In this document: positions 1 through 7,419 of the stretch, piece after piece | Numbering within the stretch: the stretch's first letter is position 1 | Layout: every line of letters starts with the position of its first letter | Assembly: GCA_902783615.1 (NCBI GenBank) | Contig: CACZRQ010000015.1 | Coordinates: 1 to 13,717 of the forward strand | Origin: an uncultured Bacteroidales bacterium | Lineage (GTDB): Bacteria > Bacteroidota > Bacteroidia > Bacteroidales > Bacteroidaceae | Direction: 5' to 3' | Length of the DNA stretch: 13,717 bases | Translations under genes and position numbers: made by a program | Notes under the pieces: model-generated | The model's input: only the letters and a program-made list of their open reading frames with translations | What the model was told of the DNA's origin: nothing | Databases searched by the model: none

Positions 1-11
1 ACATTTGCCAT
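1..11 (-). CDS. possible start of a leftward gene cut by the window edge
   Basis: An ATG read on the minus strand at 11-9 begins Met-Ala-Asn and runs out of the window after three codons. The only support is that a TAnnTTTG element lies about 37 bases upstream on the same strand (48-55) and that the preceding minus-strand gene is closed by a terminator. Nothing can be said about the product. This is a weak inference. Confidence 0.2.
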
Positions 12-47
12 GCGATTATATAAATAATTAGTTTCCGATAATCTTTG

Positions 48-55
48 CAAAATTA
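48..55 (-). promoter_or_regulatory. putative Bacteroidota -7 element (TAATTTTG) firing leftward
   Basis: On the minus strand the bases read TAATTTTG, matching the TAnnTTTG -7 consensus of the Bacteroidota primary sigma factor. It lies just beyond the terminator of the peptidase gene and points out of the window, with an ATG about 37 bases downstream. No convincing TTTG -33 box is seen at 19-21 bases upstream, so this is a moderate-to-weak call. Confidence 0.35.
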
Positions 56-68
56 GTGAATATTTAAC

Positions 69-112
69 AAAAAAACGAAGTTATTGCGGTTTATTTTCCA
101 CAATAACCTCGT
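69..112 (-). terminator. intrinsic terminator after the C1B peptidase gene
   Basis: Arms at 75-86 and 101-112 form a 12-bp stem with one G-U pair in the minus-strand RNA, around a 14-base loop (87-100), followed by a run of seven U (69-75). It lies 46 bases past the peptidase stop codon and is a textbook intrinsic terminator. On the plus strand the stem is also followed by T-rich sequence, so it might work in both directions. Confidence 0.85.
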
Positions 113-158
113 TTCTTTATCTTTTTAAGAAAAAACAAGACACAAATATGGTCAAAAA

Positions 159-1559
159 TTACTCTTCTTCAGCAAACATAGGATCCCAAGCTGGCAACTT
201 GGTGGGCTTCTGCTTCAACAATTCTTTCACCTTGACAGTGGCATAACGGCTCTCCACCACGAGGCGGAACATATATTCGTTAAACCACTCGTCGGTCATG
301 ATGAGAAAACCCTGGTAGCCTCGGTCGGCACCCCAACTGTTTTCCACCATCCATTTCACAGGCTTACCAGCTTTGTCCAAGTCAACAGCCATCAGAGTCA
401 TGGCGTGTGTCGATCCACTGGCGAAAGTCTGGATACGTTGCTTCTTGTCCATGCCGAAAGTAGTTCCCATGAGCGATCCATAGTCAAAATTATTAACATC
501 TAATAGGCCACGCTTGGAGTCCTGAAACTTGCCCACATCGCAAGAGAAATACATCATGGTATTGTCTTTCAATGAGGCTATTGCCATATCTTTGATCTCC
601 TCGATAGGAAGATTCACATACACCCAGTTCTGACCATCATAAGTATGTCGGTCGAAGTCAATCTCGTAGGTCTTGTAATACTCACGCGTCGGGTCGTTCA
701 TCAGCATCACATAATCAGTTAGCAGGCCCTTATCGCCATACTTCTCATAGAACGACATAGGGGTGTGGTGCTCAGTAGCCACAGGCTTGCCATCGGCATC
801 CTTACGTTGGAAGTCGAACTCCTTGGGAGGAATGCCTAAGTTCAGTACCAGCATACGATAGACGGTGGCCAGCATATCTGTCTTCTGAGCCTCCAAATCG
901 GCTTGCTTCACACCCTTGGCGGCATCGTCACGCAACTTTAGACCATACTCTTTCAGTTTCTGGGAAATCAGGCTGCGCATGGTGGAAGTATGGTTACTGC
1001 TATAAGTCTCTGGCATCACATCCTTAGGCACTAACCCATATTTCTTCACCAAGTCGGCCACACCGCAGAAAGTACCGCCATCACTCAGCGGATGCTGGAA
1101 CAGCCACTCCACCATCTTATCGTCGATGGGTTGCTGACGGGTGTCGATCACTCCCTGCAGGAAGAGGTTAGCCTTTTCCAGCTGGTCGTAAAAGAATGTA
1201 TAGACCTGTGAATATTCAAATACAGGCAGACTGTATTGCTCGATGGCCTTGGCACGCATCACGTTCAAACCCGTGAACAGCCAGCAACGGCCTGACGATG
1301 CTTGGTTTGTAATGCCTTTGGATTTTACGCGAATGGAGAAGTTGGTATCCATCGCTTTTTGGTTGTCCTGATTCACCACCAGCGTACTGATATCGTTGCT
1401 ACCGATAGCGTTACGAATAGCTCTGTTTGCAGGTGTATCCTCGTATCCTTTCTCTATTTGCTGCAACATGCGGGCATCGATGCCGCCCTTTCCAGTCTGT
1501 GCGATAGCCACAACACTTATCGATGCTAACGCAATGGTCATTAAAAATTTAATCTTCAT
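159..1559 (-). CDS. exported C1B family cysteine aminopeptidase (bleomycin hydrolase/PepC-like)
   Basis: The 466-residue protein is a papain-fold peptidase of family C1B, whose members act mainly as hexameric aminopeptidases. The catalytic Cys92 lies in NQASSGRCW with the oxyanion-hole Gln86 just before it; His385 is in GSTHAMTL and Asn407 in VENSWG, so the triad is complete. Length matches the family (about 440-480). Residues 1-20 form a clear type I signal peptide (Lys-rich start, hydrophobic core, cleavage after AIA before Gln21), so the enzyme should be exported to the periplasm, unlike cytoplasmic PepC or bleomycin hydrolase. It probably trims peptides taken up as nutrients or released during envelope turnover. 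It lies 75 bases downstream of the carboxyltransferase-like gene on the same strand, separated by a hairpin, and ends at a strong terminator. Family assignment is firm; physiological substrate is unknown. Confidence 0.93.
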   Translation of the reverse strand: MKIKFLMTIALASISVVAIAQTGKGGIDARMLQQIEKGYEDTPANRAIRNAIGSNDISTLVVNQDNQKAMDTNFSIRVKSKGITNQASSGRCWLFTGLNVMRAKAIEQYSLPVFEYSQVYTFFYDQLEKANLFLQGVIDTRQQPIDDKMVEWLFQHPLSDGGTFCGVADLVKKYGLVPKDVMPETYSSNHTSTMRSLISQKLKEYGLKLRDDAAKGVKQADLEAQKTDMLATVYRMLVLNLGIPPKEFDFQRKDADGKPVATEHHTPMSFYEKYGDKGLLTDYVMLMNDPTREYYKTYEIDFDRHTYDGQNWVYVNLPIEEIKDMAIASLKDNTMMYFSCDVGKFQDSKRGLLDVNNFDYGSLMGTTFGMDKKQRIQTFASGSTHAMTLMAVDLDKAGKPVKWMVENSWGADRGYQGFLIMTDEWFNEYMFRLVVESRYATVKVKELLKQKPTKLPAWDPMFAEEE

Positions 1560-1576
1560 GGTATATTATTTAAGCA

Positions 1577-1610
1577 AGTAAGCCCCAAAGCAACAGCTCT
1601 GGAGCTTACT
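1577..1610 (-). other. 10-bp hairpin in the leader of the peptidase gene
   Basis: In minus-strand RNA, AGTAAGCUCC pairs with GGGGCUUACU (10 bp, one U-G wobble) around a 14-base loop. The structure ends 17 bases before the peptidase ATG. It has no U-run after it, so it is not a standard terminator. It may attenuate read-through from the upstream gene, protect an mRNA end, or mark a processing site. The function is inferred; the pairing is directly visible. Confidence 0.5.
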
Positions 1611-1634
1611 ACATTATTGTTCTTTATTCATATT

Positions 1635-3404
1635 TCATTGTTCTCTCTCAATATATGCCAGCACATCGCCTTTATTTACGGTGTCACCCTGCTTAGCACA
1701 TACCTCGATAATCTTACCGGTAAAGTTGGCCTTCACCTCAGCCTGCTCACCCCACAAGGTAGTGATGTAGCAGAAATGATCACCTTCCGTAAACTTCTGG
1801 CCGATAGCTGGAGCCAAAGATGCATTCACCACATCAATCTCCCAAAGTACCTGGCCGTTTACAGAAGCTGTGATAGGCTCAGCCTTCGCGCGCTTCATCT
1901 TCAGGATATCCTCTGGGTTGAAGCCCTGCTTAGCCATCTGCGCATCCTTAGCCTTCTGAACATCAGCTTCGAAACGCTGCTTAGCCACACCACTCTTGAA
2001 TGGACGGTACTGTTCTGGGTGCATAGCAAGTTCAAACAGCTCTTCGTCATCTGGACCAGCCTCCCAGCCATTCTCCTTCATCTCCTTACGGAAGTCATCC
2101 ATATTGTCTGGATAGAGTGCCTGTACGTCACCTGTGAAGAATTCCAAGCCTTGCTCCTTAGCCAGCTCCTTGATTTCCGGAGCCACCTCACCTGGCAACT
2201 GGCCACTCTTGCCGAGAATCATACCCCAGATGCTCTTGTCAGTAAGCAGACTGTAGCGTGGTTTGCCCTGTGCCTCTGCCAAGATGTTCATCAGAGCGAT
2301 GTTCTTCACATATTGGCTGAATGGAGTCACCAATGGAGGATAACCCACCTTAGGCCATACATATTCAACCTCATCAAACAATTTCACCACCACTTCGTCG
2401 AGGGTCATCTCAGGTTTGCCCTGTGCCTTCAGCGACATGTTGATGACAGGCATCATACCCTTCATGTCAGCCATCATAGAACCCATCATACCGCCTGGCA
2501 GACCGCACTTCAGCAGCAGCGACGACATGTGCTTGTTGGTTGGATCCATGAAGTATCCCAAGAAGTCATCGATGAATTCCTGTGTCAAGGCACGAGCCTC
2601 CATATATGCCTTCATATTGATGTCCTTCACCTGGAAGCCAGCATCCTTCAGCATAGCCTGGATGGTAATCACGTCTGGATGAACCTTACCCCAAGACAGA
2701 GGCTCGATAGCTACGTCCAGAACATCGGCACCAGCCTCAGCTACCTCGAGCATGGAAGCAACAGAAAGACCTGGTCCGCTATGACCGTGATACTGAATTA
2801 CGATTTCAGGATGACGCTCCTTGATATTCTTGGTCAGCTGACCCAAAGACCAAGGGCGACCGATACCTGCCATATCCTTCAAGCAGATTTCCTGTGCGCC
2901 AGCCTCTATCAGTTTGTCAGCCAGCTTAGTATAATATTCAACGGTATGGATTGGAGAGTAAGTGATGCAAAGAGTTGCCTGTGGGGTCATGCCGCCCTCA
3001 AGAGCATACTTGATAGAAGGAATAATATTATTTGCATCATTCAAACCATCGAAGATACGGGTAATGTCAACGCCCTGAGCATGCTTTACCTTGTACATCA
3101 GCTTGCGCACATCCACAGGACATGGATACATACGCAAAGCGTTCAGACCACGGTCGAGCATGTGGGTCTTAATGCCCACTTCATTGAAAGGCTTTGTGAA
3201 AGCACGAACAGCCTTATTGGGGTTCTCACCATACATCAGGTTTACCTGCTCGAAAGCACCACCGTTTGTTTCTACACGGTCGAAGCAACCCATATCAATG
3301 ATGACTGGGGCGATGCGTACCAGCTGGTCAACACGTGGCTGGAACTTGCCCGAGGACTGGAACATGTCACGATAAACGAGACTGAATTTGATTTCTTTCT
3401 TCAT
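1635..3404 (-). CDS. carboxyltransferase-domain protein (pyruvate carboxylase B/oxaloacetate decarboxylase alpha-like) with altered active sites
   Basis: The 589-residue protein has the layout of biotin-dependent carboxyltransferases: an HMGL-like TIM barrel (about residues 5-290), a conserved PYC_OADA-type helical region (about 300-470, with PPLVTPFSQYV), and a C-terminal biotinyl-type domain (about 510-587). The metal site is intact: Asp13 in YRDMFQS, Lys176 in CLKDMAG, His206 and His208 in YHGHSGPG. Arg85 and Arg116 fit the keto-acid site. Two key features are missing. The catalytic Thr motif is replaced by PLSWGKVHP (residues 235-243) with no Thr, and the biotinyl motif EAMKM is replaced by TTLWG (548-552), so there is no lysine to biotinylate. 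No biotin carboxylase or membrane decarboxylase subunit is adjacent. It may work with a separate biotin carrier, do another keto-acid reaction, or be regulatory. The fold is firm; calling it a working carboxylase or decarboxylase is not supported. A promoter lies at 3447-3479. Confidence 0.85.
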   Translation of the reverse strand: MKKEIKFSLVYRDMFQSSGKFQPRVDQLVRIAPVIIDMGCFDRVETNGGAFEQVNLMYGENPNKAVRAFTKPFNEVGIKTHMLDRGLNALRMYPCPVDVRKLMYKVKHAQGVDITRIFDGLNDANNIIPSIKYALEGGMTPQATLCITYSPIHTVEYYTKLADKLIEAGAQEICLKDMAGIGRPWSLGQLTKNIKERHPEIVIQYHGHSGPGLSVASMLEVAEAGADVLDVAIEPLSWGKVHPDVITIQAMLKDAGFQVKDINMKAYMEARALTQEFIDDFLGYFMDPTNKHMSSLLLKCGLPGGMMGSMMADMKGMMPVINMSLKAQGKPEMTLDEVVVKLFDEVEYVWPKVGYPPLVTPFSQYVKNIALMNILAEAQGKPRYSLLTDKSIWGMILGKSGQLPGEVAPEIKELAKEQGLEFFTGDVQALYPDNMDDFRKEMKENGWEAGPDDEELFELAMHPEQYRPFKSGVAKQRFEADVQKAKDAQMAKQGFNPEDILKMKRAKAEPITASVNGQVLWEIDVVNASLAPAIGQKFTEGDHFCYITTLWGEQAEVKANFTGKIIEVCAKQGDTVNKGDVLAYIEREQ

Positions 3405-3446
3405 ATAATCTTTACTTAAATTTTTACCTATTTATCTAAATTACCG

Positions 3447-3479
3447 CAAAGATACAACATTTTTTTTATCCACGCACAA
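3447..3479 (-). promoter_or_regulatory. putative promoter of the carboxyltransferase-like gene
   Basis: The minus strand reads TATCTTTG at 3454-3447, a match to the TAnnTTTG -7 element, with a TTG at 3479-3477 about 22 bases upstream as a candidate -33 element. It leaves a leader of roughly 35-40 bases before the ATG at 3404. A-rich runs lie between the two boxes. The -7 match is good; the -33 match and spacing are only approximate. Confidence 0.55.
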
Positions 3480-3539
3480 CTTTTCGTGTTTTTTTTATAG
3501 TTTGTTATCGGTTTGGCCAATTAGCCAGTAAATTTGAAT

Positions 3540-3570
3540 TTCAATAATCAAACCAGTAAACATTATTGAA
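3540..3570. repeat. inverted repeat TTCAATAAT / ATTATTGAA
   Basis: A perfect 9-bp inverted repeat has arms at 3540-3548 and 3562-3570 and a 13-base spacer. It sits upstream of both divergent promoters. It could be an operator for a dimeric regulator or a weak AT-rich hairpin. There is no T-run that would make it a terminator. The repeat is seen; the role is unknown. Confidence 0.45.
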
Positions 3571-3589
3571 CAACTATTCCTATCCTTAC

Positions 3590-3621
3590 CAGTCATCATG
3601 CCTCATCAGTCATCATGCCTC
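3590..3621. repeat. tandem 15-base direct repeat (CAGTCATCATGCCTC, twice)
   Basis: Two identical 15-base copies at 3590-3604 and 3607-3621 are separated by AT, giving a 17-base period. They sit about 70-100 bases upstream of the plus-strand -7 element. They could be paired regulator sites or a slippage duplication; two copies are too few to decide. Confidence 0.6.
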
Positions 3622-3691
3622 CTATTCCTAAAAAAGAATTAAAAAAAGTGGTTTATGCCTTGCAGTATGCGGTAATAAAAATAATTATTTG

Positions 3692-3699
3692 TATGTTTG
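3692..3699 (+). promoter_or_regulatory. putative -7 element (TATGTTTG) of the five-gene plus-strand block
   Basis: TATGTTTG matches TAnnTTTG and lies 26 bases before the ATG at 3726, as is usual for Bacteroidota promoters with short leaders. No clear TTTG appears at the usual 19-21 bases upstream; the nearest TTG (3660-3662) is about 29 bases away. The element probably starts the transcript for the whole 3726-10762 block. Confidence 0.5.
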
Positions 3700-3725
3700 C
3701 AGTTAAAATAAATAAGAATTAGGAA

Positions 3726-4820
3726 ATGAAGGTAACAATTGTTTCGGGCGCACGCCCAAACTTTATGAAGATAGCGCCCATCTGCCGCGCAATCAACGCT
3801 GCCCACAGCAGTGGTAAAGACATTTCTTACCGCCTGATTTACACGGGTCCACAAGGCGACCCCAGTTTGGATGCTTCGCTATTTTCCGACCTCGATATCC
3901 GCGAACCAGACGGATACCTGAACGTTAGGGAAGGTGGACAGAGCGAAGTATCGGCTGCCATCATGCTCGCTTTCGAAAAGGAGCTCGATGCTCATCCTGC
4001 CCATGTTGTGTTGGTGGTGGACGATCTGGCTTCCACCATGAGTTGTTCGATTGTGGCAAAGAAACGTGGATTGAAAGTGGCTCATGTGATTGCTGGCACC
4101 CGATCGTTCGACATGAATATGCCCCGTGAAGTGAACCGCACCATCGTAGATGCCATTTCCGACTATCTGTTCACTGCAGGCATGGTGGCCAACAGAAACC
4201 TGAACCAAGAAGGCATGATTCCTGAATATATCCACTATGTGGGCAATATACTGATTGATACCATACGATATAACCGCCATCGATTGATTCAGCCTATGTG
4301 GTTCAACAGCATGGGGCTGCGCAAGGGCAACTACCTGCTGCTGACGCTGAACCGCCGCGACCTGCTGAGAAACAAGCCTGTGCTGAAATCGCTACTGGAA
4401 ACGGTGGTGAGGAAAACCAATGGATTGCCTATCGTTGCTCCACTACATGGATATGTGGAAGACGCGGTGAAGCAACTGGAAATTGATGCGCCCAACCTGC
4501 ACATTCTTCCTTCCCAGAGCTATCTACATTTTGGGTTCCTCATCAATCAGGCAAAAGGTATTGTGACAGACTCCGGCAACATTGCCGAAGAGGCTACTTT
4601 CCTGGATGTGCCTTGCATCACGCTGAATACGTATGCAGAGCATCCCGAGACTTGGCGAATCGGCACAAACGAGCTGGTGGGAGAGAACACTTTTGCATTG
4701 GCGGCTGCAATGGACAAATTGATGAAAGGTGAATGGAAACATGCTACCCTGCCTGACCGATGGGACGGACGTACGGCAGAGAGAATTGTACAAGTTTTAG
4801 TGGAGAGTTTTGATAAATAA
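3726..4820 (+). CDS. divergent UDP-N-acetylglucosamine 2-epimerase (WecB-type) homologue lacking key catalytic residues
   Basis: The 364-residue protein has the two-Rossmann GT-B-like fold signature of non-hydrolysing UDP-GlcNAc 2-epimerases, which interconvert UDP-GlcNAc and UDP-ManNAc. The N-terminus (SGARPNFMKIAP) keeps Arg10 and Lys15 at the same positions as E. coli WecB. YVGNILIDTI (171-180) and the nucleotide-site motif DSGNIAEEA (282-290) are also retained. However, only Asp100 of the four catalytic residues remains. The positions of E. coli Glu117, Glu131 and His213 are Ile122, Arg134 and Asn209 here. The TGQH-like loop is TGPQGD. It could bind a UDP-sugar without epimerising it, or have new chemistry. 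The stop codon overlaps the start of the next gene (TAATG), so it is probably translationally coupled to the outer-membrane protein. Fold confident; enzymatic name doubtful, so no symbol is given. Confidence 0.82.
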   Translation: MKVTIVSGARPNFMKIAPICRAINAAHSSGKDISYRLIYTGPQGDPSLDASLFSDLDIREPDGYLNVREGGQSEVSAAIMLAFEKELDAHPAHVVLVVDDLASTMSCSIVAKKRGLKVAHVIAGTRSFDMNMPREVNRTIVDAISDYLFTAGMVANRNLNQEGMIPEYIHYVGNILIDTIRYNRHRLIQPMWFNSMGLRKGNYLLLTLNRRDLLRNKPVLKSLLETVVRKTNGLPIVAPLHGYVEDAVKQLEIDAPNLHILPSQSYLHFGFLINQAKGIVTDSGNIAEEATFLDVPCITLNTYAEHPETWRIGTNELVGENTFALAAAMDKLMKGEWKHATLPDRWDGRTAERIVQVLVESFDK

Positions 4821-7417
4821 TGAAACGACTATACATAATATTTATTGCTATAGCGGCAGTCTTCGGACTTTGCACACCTGCTTCTGCCCAAAAGATCAGG
4901 GGAGTAGTGACCGACTCGTTGACAAACGAACCGCTCCTATATGTAACCGTTCAGTATGAAGGCAAGGGATCTGGTAGTGTGACCAATGGTGATGGTGAAT
5001 ACGAGGTGGACAATCACGCTCGCAGAGGGTGGACAGAGCTGACATTCTCGGCCATCGGCTATGAAACGAAAAAGGTAAAGATTACCACCGCCACCCGACA
5101 AGTTACGCTGAAGCTGAAACCAGCCGACATCCAGATTGCCGAGGTTACAGTGAAACCTGGACGCGAACGTTACCGCCGCAGAGAGAACCCTGCCGTAATC
5201 TTCATGCGTAAGGTAATCGACAAGAAGAAAGGCTTGAAGTTGGAAACCAACGACTTCTACGAATATCGCAAATACCAGAAGATGCGTATGTCAATCAACG
5301 ACATCACGCCAGAGAAGATGGAGAAAGGCATCTACAAGAAATTCTCTTTCTTTAAAGATCAGGTGGAGGTATCAGAGAAGACAAACAAGATGATTCTGCC
5401 TATCTCCATCAAGGAAACGGCATCGCGCACCATCTATCGCAAAGATCCTGAAAGCAAAAAGGAAATCATTGACGGATATAACTCATCTGGCATTGAGGAG
5501 TTCTTCAGCACAGGCGACATGATAGGAACCATTCTTTCGGATGTGTTCAAGGACGTAAACATCTACGACGATGACATCAATCTGCTGTCGCGCCGCTTTG
5601 TGAGCCCAATCGGACGAGGTGCCATCTCGTTCTATCAGTATTACTTAGAGGACACGCTGATGGTGGACAAGACTGAATGTGTGCACCTTACATTCGTACC
5701 TGCCAACCCGATGGATCCAGGCTTCACAGGACATCTTTATGTGGCTCGCGACTCATCATACGCCGTGAAACGCTGCATCATGAACCTGCCCAAAAAGACA
5801 GCGGTGAACTTTGTGGAAGACATGATAATCCAGCAAGAGTACGAGCAAATGCCCGACAGTAGTTGGGTGCTGATTGACGATGATATGACTGTACAGTTGA
5901 GTTTGTCTTCAGCCATTCAAGGCTTGGAGGTAGAACGCACCACACGCTACTCTGATTACAAGTTCGATCCGATAGAGCCACGTCTGTTCCGCCTCAGGGG
6001 CGATGTCATCAAAGAAGCCGACATGATGAACAAGACCGACGAGTTCTGGGCAGAGGTACGCCATGAGCCGCTCACCAGGCAGGAAAGCTCGATGGACGTA
6101 TTCATAAACCGTTTGGAGCAGATTCCAGGTTTCAAGTATGCTATATTTGCCGCCAAAGCATTGATAGAGAACTACATCGAGCTGGGCGACCGAAAGCATC
6201 CCAGCAAGGTGGATTTAGGTCCTATCAACACCATGATAACAAGCAACTTCGTGAATGGCTTGCGTCTGCGCTTAAGTGCCATGACCACCGCCAACCTGAG
6301 TAAGCACTGGTTCTTGAGCGGTTATGGGGCTTATGGTTTCAAGGATCACAAGTGGATGTATAAGGGCGAACTGGCATATTCATTCCTGCCACGCGAGTTC
6401 ATGCTGTGGGAATATCCCAAGCACTACATCCAGTTCAAGTATCAATATGATGTGATGTCACCCAGTGACAAATACCTTGATACGGATAAGGATAACATGT
6501 TCGTAGGTTTGCGATGGACAACGATGGATCAGATGATGTATTCACGCATCGGTGAAGTAACTTACGAATTGGAAACGCTGTCGGGTTTCTCAGTGAAAGC
6601 ACAGGGTCGCCATCGCAACGATGTGCCAGTAGGTACGTTGGCTTATTTCAAAAACGATGGTCCGGTGCCTGGAGTGTTGAGCGAGCAGAACACACGTGTG
6701 CACGACTTGACCACCAACGAGCTGGCAGTAACGCTACGCTATGCTCCGGGTGAATCGTTCGTCAACACCAAGCAGCGCCGTCGCCCCATAAATCTTGATG
6801 CGCCTATCTATACACTCACCCATACCTTCGGTTTCAAGGGATTGGGAGGTGACTATAATTTCAACATCACAGAGTTCAGTATGCGCAAGCGTTTCTGGAT
6901 GGGTTCCTGGGGACATCTGAACATCATTGGGCGTGCTGGAGCTCAGTGGAATAAGGTGCCATTCCCCATGCTGAACATTCCTATCACGAACCTTTCGTAT
7001 GTCATGATGTACGACCAAGAGGCTTTCTCTCTGATAAAGAACATGGAATTCCTGAACGACCGCTATGCCGCTCTGTTCGTGAAATACAACATGAACGGCA
7101 AGCTGTTCAACCGTATCCCGCTCATTAAGCACCTGAAGTGGCGCGAGATGTTCTGTGTGCGTGCCATGTGGGGAACACTTACCGACAAGAATAACCCCTA
7201 CAAGGCTGGCAACGAAGATTTGTTTGTGTTCCCGACGCGCAATGATCGTCCAGCCAGCTTCTTGATGGACAGCAAGAAACCATACGTAGAGGTGAGCTTT
7301 GGTATCTATAACATCTTCAAATTGTTCCATGTGGAATATGTGAGGAGATTGACTTACCTTGATGAACCAGGTACACATAAAGATGGATTCCGTTTCATGG
7401 TACTCATGCAGTTCTAA
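4820..7417 (+). CDS. DUF5686 outer-membrane barrel protein with carboxypeptidase-regulatory-like N-terminal domain
   Basis: The 865-residue protein starts with a type I signal peptide (1-23, cleavage after ASA). A carboxypeptidase regulatory-like beta-sandwich follows (about 25-108; KIRGVVTDSLTNEPLLYVTV, then YEVDN and the FSAIGYETKKV strand), of the kind found before TonB-dependent receptors and related Bacteroidota surface proteins. The rest matches the DUF5686 family: an acidic/basic linker with RRRENPAVIFMRKVI (about 118-132), and a C-terminal half rich in alternating aromatic/hydrophobic strands. It ends FRFMVLMQF; a terminal Phe is typical of BamA-inserted barrels. There is no TonB box or plug domain that I can see. 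The start ATG overlaps the upstream stop by one base, and the next gene begins two bases after its stop. Function is unknown; an outer-membrane location is strongly suggested. Confidence 0.88.
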   Translation: MKRLYIIFIAIAAVFGLCTPASAQKIRGVVTDSLTNEPLLYVTVQYEGKGSGSVTNGDGEYEVDNHARRGWTELTFSAIGYETKKVKITTATRQVTLKLKPADIQIAEVTVKPGRERYRRRENPAVIFMRKVIDKKKGLKLETNDFYEYRKYQKMRMSINDITPEKMEKGIYKKFSFFKDQVEVSEKTNKMILPISIKETASRTIYRKDPESKKEIIDGYNSSGIEEFFSTGDMIGTILSDVFKDVNIYDDDINLLSRRFVSPIGRGAISFYQYYLEDTLMVDKTECVHLTFVPANPMDPGFTGHLYVARDSSYAVKRCIMNLPKKTAVNFVEDMIIQQEYEQMPDSSWVLIDDDMTVQLSLSSAIQGLEVERTTRYSDYKFDPIEPRLFRLRGDVIKEADMMNKTDEFWAEVRHEPLTRQESSMDVFINRLEQIPGFKYAIFAAKALIENYIELGDRKHPSKVDLGPINTMITSNFVNGLRLRLSAMTTANLSKHWFLSGYGAYGFKDHKWMYKGELAYSFLPREFMLWEYPKHYIQFKYQYDVMSPSDKYLDTDKDNMFVGLRWTTMDQMMYSRIGEVTYELETLSGFSVKAQGRHRNDVPVGTLAYFKNDGPVPGVLSEQNTRVHDLTTNELAVTLRYAPGESFVNTKQRRRPINLDAPIYTLTHTFGFKGLGGDYNFNITEFSMRKRFWMGSWGHLNIIGRAGAQWNKVPFPMLNIPITNLSYVMMYDQEAFSLIKNMEFLNDRYAALFVKYNMNGKLFNRIPLIKHLKWREMFCVRAMWGTLTDKNNPYKAGNEDLFVFPTRNDRPASFLMDSKKPYVEVSFGIYNIFKLFHVEYVRRLTYLDEPGTHKDGFRFMVLMQF

Positions 7418-7419
7418 TT

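Larger units (their letters stand above)
3405..3725. other. divergent intergenic region, 321 bases
   Basis: This AT-rich gap lies between divergently transcribed genes. I see a minus-strand promoter (3447-3479), a plus-strand -7 element (3692-3699), two long T runs (3461-3467 and 3489-3496), a 9-bp inverted repeat (3540-3570) and a 15-base direct repeat (3590-3621). A nine-base word CTATTCCTA occurs on each side of that direct repeat (3574-3582 and 3622-3630). No credible ORF or RNA gene is seen. Confidence 0.6.

Noticed and set aside
40..48. A plus-strand promoter from AATCTTTG near the left edge
   Set aside because: It misses the TA of the consensus and would drive transcription straight into the terminator and the antisense side of the peptidase gene, with no plus-strand gene to serve.
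1617..3419. A 600-codon open frame on the plus strand, opposite the carboxyltransferase-like gene
   Set aside because: It mirrors the codon structure of the real minus-strand gene, is rich in His, Leu and Cys with no recognisable domain, and has no start context. It is an antisense shadow.
3590..3621. A CRISPR array
   Set aside because: There are only two 15-base copies with a 2-base spacer, and no cas genes. This is a short tandem duplication.
6734..7378. A 214-codon minus-strand frame inside the DUF5686 gene
   Set aside because: It has low-complexity, His/Val-rich composition, no promoter and no family resemblance, and overlaps a well-supported gene.
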